From: Methanobacterium sp.
GTDB taxonomy: Archaea; Methanobacteriota; Methanobacteria; Methanobacteriales; Methanobacteriaceae
DNA length: 18,481 nucleotides
Direction: 5' to 3'
NCBI GenBank assembly: GCA_028700095.1
Contig: JAQVTJ010000026.1
Location: 1-18,481 of the forward strand
Positions 16,068 through 18,481 of the stretch are shown here, one piece after another. Both the position numbers and the translations under genes were made by a program. The notes beneath the pieces are model-generated. The model was not told the DNA's origin and made no database searches. It worked only from the letters and a program-made list of their open reading frames with translations. Numbering within the stretch: position 1 is the first letter of the stretch; each line of letters begins with the position of its first letter.

Positions 16068-17180
16068 TTATTTTGAGCTAATATCAATTAATTGATAATT
16101 AGGATTTCCAAGCCCTATTTTATGTCCATAATTAATTTGTATATGGCCATCAGCCCTATCCCAAACCCCATTAAACTTATCTTCCCCTTTATGATGATGG
16201 TGGTGGAGTTTTGAATTTTTAAAACCTTTTTGTTGATTTACTAGATCATAGCTTGCTGCATCTAGTGCAACAGGATCATGTGATACTAATATACCTATAT
16301 CTGGAACTATTGGTCTATCACTCCATGGAAGACAATCACAATCTGGTGTTATGTTCATTAAAAAATTCATATATCCTATCTTACCCTTCTTATTTTTAAC
16401 TGCACCTAAAGCATATTCTGTTATTTTTTCTGTGAATTCATTTATGTTTTCCCAGTTTTGTTCAATTAATGAGTCAGAACATTTATCTATACAGTTATTA
16501 CATCCTATACACCGATCATAATCCATTTTAGCTCCTTGTTCATCTAAATATAATGCATTTACAGGACATGAATTAATACATATACCACAAGAAGTGCATC
16601 CTTCCATTATATTAGGTTTTACACATTGATGTTGTTCTATTTTACCTTCTACTGATGCACAGCCCATTGCAAGATTTTTTATAGCTCCTCCAAAACCTGC
16701 CATTTTATGTCCTTTGAAATGTGACATTACAATCATAGAATCTGCATTTTCAATGTCTCCTGCAACTTTAACATGTTTAAAATGTTTTTGTTCAATTTTA
16801 ATATTTTTTGTGTAATTACCTAAAAGACCATCTGCAATTATTAAAGGTGCTCCAGAAACTGCATAATCAAAACCATGTAAAATAGCTGTTTTAATATGAT
16901 CCACAGAATTATGTCTGCTTCCAAAGTAAAGAGTATTAGTATCGGTTATAAATGGTTTTGCACCGGTTTCATATATTTTATCCACCACTTGTCGAACTAA
17001 TACTGGATTAATATAGGAATCATTACCTTTTTCTCCGAAATGTAGTTTGACAGCTACTAATTCATTTTTATTCATTAATTCTTTGAAATTAGCTGCTTTA
17101 AAAAGTTTTTTTATTTTGTTAATCTTATTATCTTTAGCGGTTCTAGATTTAAAATCAGTAAAATAAACTTTACTTACCAT
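16068..17180 (-). CDS. DUF362 domain protein with two [4Fe-4S] clusters (ferredoxin-type)
   Basis: A 370-aa cytosolic iron-sulfur protein. The DUF362 fold shows KLHFGEKGNDSYINP (45-59), FITDTNTLYFGSRHN (77-91) and SHFKGHKMAGFGGAIKNLAM (153-172). A ferredoxin insert follows: C195-x2-C198-x2-C201-x3-C205-P, and C224-x2-C227-x2-C230-x3-C234. It continues DCDCLPW (280-286) and SHDPVALDAASYDLVN (300-315). It ends with a five-histidine run, KLHHHHHKGEDKFNG (324-338). AGGAG lies 9-10 bases before the ATG at 17180. Full length, intact. The family is widespread in methanogens and clostridia; electron transfer or cofactor handling is assumed from the clusters, with no demonstrated reaction that I can attach to this member. 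The His run suggests metal binding. Confidence 0.9.
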   Translation of the reverse strand: MVSKVYFTDFKSRTAKDNKINKIKKLFKAANFKELMNKNELVAVKLHFGEKGNDSYINPVLVRQVVDKIYETGAKPFITDTNTLYFGSRHNSVDHIKTAILHGFDYAVSGAPLIIADGLLGNYTKNIKIEQKHFKHVKVAGDIENADSMIVMSHFKGHKMAGFGGAIKNLAMGCASVEGKIEQHQCVKPNIMEGCTSCGICINSCPVNALYLDEQGAKMDYDRCIGCNNCIDKCSDSLIEQNWENINEFTEKITEYALGAVKNKKGKIGYMNFLMNITPDCDCLPWSDRPIVPDIGILVSHDPVALDAASYDLVNQQKGFKNSKLHHHHHKGEDKFNGVWDRADGHIQINYGHKIGLGNPNYQLIDISSK

Positions 17181-17233
17181 TTAGATTTATCTCCTATATT
17201 TTCTAACTAATAATTTATTTAATTAAAAATAAC

Positions 17234-17241
17234 AATATAAA
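17234..17241 (-). promoter_or_regulatory. TATA-like box of the DUF362 gene
   Basis: Minus-strand TTTATATT preceded by an AAAATCTAA stretch resembles an archaeal BRE/TATA pair. It lies about 55 bases before the start at 17180, leaving a leader of roughly 30 bases that contains the AGGAG site. Confidence 0.4.
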
Positions 17242-17262
17242 TTAGATTTTGTTTTTTTTTAT

Positions 17263-18011
17263 CTAATATTTTGATGATATTAGTAAATCTCTGCTTTTAA
17301 GAATGTTTGGATAATTATTTAATTCGATAACACCAATATTTACATTATTAAGTAGTTTAAGATCAAGATTTCCATCACCTAATGGTAAATGTTGGTCTTT
17401 TTTTCCATTATTATCATTTAAATGGTAGTATGCAATATTTTTCATTTTAAAAAAGGATTTAACATTTTTAGTGGTGTTTGCATGGCCAGTATCTATAGTA
17501 GCATATGTACCACATTCTTTAATAAAAAATTGATGTTCTTGGGCATTGTTACAAAGGTAAGCATATTTATTAGGCATATTTTCTATAGATAATTTAATTC
17601 CTCTTTCCATTGCATAATCATTTGCTTTACAGAGGGTTTCAATTGAATGTTGAATTCCATATTGCCTTATATGTTCTTCCATTCTATGGATAAGACCTGG
17701 ATGGGTTGTAATTGCCTTTGCATTAATTTCAATCCAAAGTTAACTGTTTCTTTAAGTTGTTTAAGGGTTTCTTCTCTAATTCCAGGGTTTAAACTTGCAG
17801 GGTTTAAGTCTATGGTGGGTGAATGTATATAAATATCAATATCATATGAATTAAAAACTTCTAAAGCTACTTTATTGGATAAAGTATTTCTAGGCCAATA
17901 AGGACCTTCACATAATATTTCAATTAGTTGAAATCTGTCTTTTGAAGCAATTTCTAGGAATTGGTCAAATGAGTTCATGAAAAGTGCAAGTGTAGAAAAT
18001 CCAATTTTCAT
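17263..18011 (-). pseudogene. Sugar-phosphate isomerase/epimerase-like TIM barrel (AP endonuclease 2 family), single frameshift
   Basis: The xylose isomerase-like TIM-barrel family uses a divalent metal held by Glu/His/Asp residues. Visible elements are MKIGFSTLALFMNSFDQFLE, FQLIEILCEGPYWP, IDIYIHSPTIDLNP, AITTHPGLIHRM, GIKLSIENMPN, YATIDTGHANT, IAYYHLNDNNGKKDQHLPLG and GVIELNN. Candidate ligands in SIEN, TIDTGHA, YHLND and IELN are all retained. One base is missing near 17733: after VNFG the correct frame continues IEINAKAITTHPG. Repaired length is 249 aa, normal for the family. The stop is TAG at 17263. Because every functional residue survives and only one run-adjacent base is lost, a sequencing error is quite possible. 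The substrate is unknown. Confidence 0.83.
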
Positions 18012-18141
18012 AATAAGATATGTCCTATTTTAGTTTTTTTTTATTAATTATAATATTTCTATTTCCCATTATATTTTGGTTTTAAAAAAGAAAGGAAATG
18101 TGAATTTTTTTTTAATATAAGTTAAATTTTATTTGTTTAAA

Positions 18142-18414
18142 CTATTTATAAAGCTGTATTTTTATGTTTGAAACATTTGAAGGTGTTCCTTCATTATTTA
18201 CAACTTCTTATGTTGCTATTTCTATTTTTCCTAATTTTACATCTTTTAAAAATTTGTTTCTAACTATTTCTGCAACATCAACTGCTCTATTAATTGCTCT
18301 GCCCCTTGCTTTTAAATTTACTTCTGAAAATTCATTGTTCATCTGGGTTACAACAGCTAATACATAGTTCATTACTGGTTTGTTTCCAATGTATACAATA
18401 TTTTCCATTGTCAT
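18142..18414 (-). pseudogene. albA: Alba chromatin protein with a late in-frame stop
   Basis: Alba is a small dimeric DNA/RNA-binding protein of archaeal chromatin. It starts MTMENIVYIGNKPVMNYVLA with the conserved G-x-K-P-x-M-N-Y loop, then KARGRAINRAVDVAEIVRNK. AGGAGG (18425-18430) lies ten bases before the ATG at 18414. TAA at 18208-18210 ends the frame after 68 residues (KIEIAT). The same frame then continues EVVNNEGTPSNVSNIKIQLY to TAG 18142, giving the usual 90 aa. The lost part carries the last beta-hairpin and strand of the fold, so a 68-aa product would probably be unstable. A single-base change from Glu or Gln would explain it. Either a real lesion with another Alba copy elsewhere, or a base-call error. 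Confidence 0.88.
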
Positions 18415-18454
18415 TCCTTTAAATCCTCCTTAGAAATATTCTGCAGTTAATATG

Positions 18455-18463
18455 TTTATATTA
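18455..18463 (-). promoter_or_regulatory. TATA-like box of the Alba gene
   Basis: Minus-strand TAATATAAA lies about 25-30 bases before the AGGAGG site. Transcription would begin just ahead of the ribosome site, a short leader typical of this group. Confidence 0.4.
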
Positions 18464-18481
18464 TTAATATCTTTGATTTTA

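Overview
The window is an AT-rich stretch of archaeal chromosome, most likely from a methanogen of the Methanobacteriales (Methanosphaera/Methanobrevibacter type). The evidence is an Alba chromatin protein, a fused ADP-forming acyl-CoA synthetase beside a BioD/DRTGG protein, signal-peptide proteins with Chlamydia-type Gly-Gly-Gly-Ile-Tyr beta-helix repeats, AGGAGG/GGTGAT ribosome sites, and archaeal TATA-like boxes. No tRNA, rRNA or CRISPR array was seen. The species assignment is inference from gene content and base composition.

Layout. 1-3186 (+): a 5'-truncated ADP-forming acetyl/acyl-CoA synthetase with an in-frame stop and a frameshift, then a BioD-like/DRTGG protein with one frameshift. 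3187-4187: mostly non-coding, with a probable zinc-ribbon transposase remnant on the minus strand. 4188-7122 (+): ornithine cyclodeaminase/alanine dehydrogenase-like gene (one frameshift), a 53-aa small protein, a LysE-type exporter, and a HAD phosphatase of the soluble P-type ATPase kind. 7123-12075 (-): a surface-protein array of two decayed Pmp-repeat adhesin-like genes, a three-helix membrane protein and a 232-aa secreted protein. Several of these share a promoter module at a nearly constant distance from the start codon, and a second repeat lies near several of their 3' ends. 12326-13886: a tiny single-helix protein (+), then a decayed block (-) with a primase-like (AEP) fragment and two tandem paralogous coiled-coil genes, probably the residue of an integrated plasmid or virus. 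14132-14877 (-): a 35-aa membrane peptide and a frameshifted YdjM/DUF457-type membrane protein. 15360-18414 (-): an intact DUF6790-type membrane protein, an intact DUF362 ferredoxin-like protein, a frameshifted sugar-phosphate isomerase/epimerase-like TIM barrel, and Alba with a late in-frame stop.

The most striking property is the density of broken frames. About ten recognisable genes, including conserved ones (Alba, acyl-CoA synthetase), carry single-base indels or nonsense changes, while others (LysE, HAD, DUF6790, DUF362) are clean. Either this is a host-restricted methanogen in early genome erosion, or the assembly keeps uncorrected errors; the sequence alone does not settle it. The second notable property is the modular surface-protein array (shared promoter, variable body, shared 3' repeat), which looks like repeated cassette duplication followed by decay.
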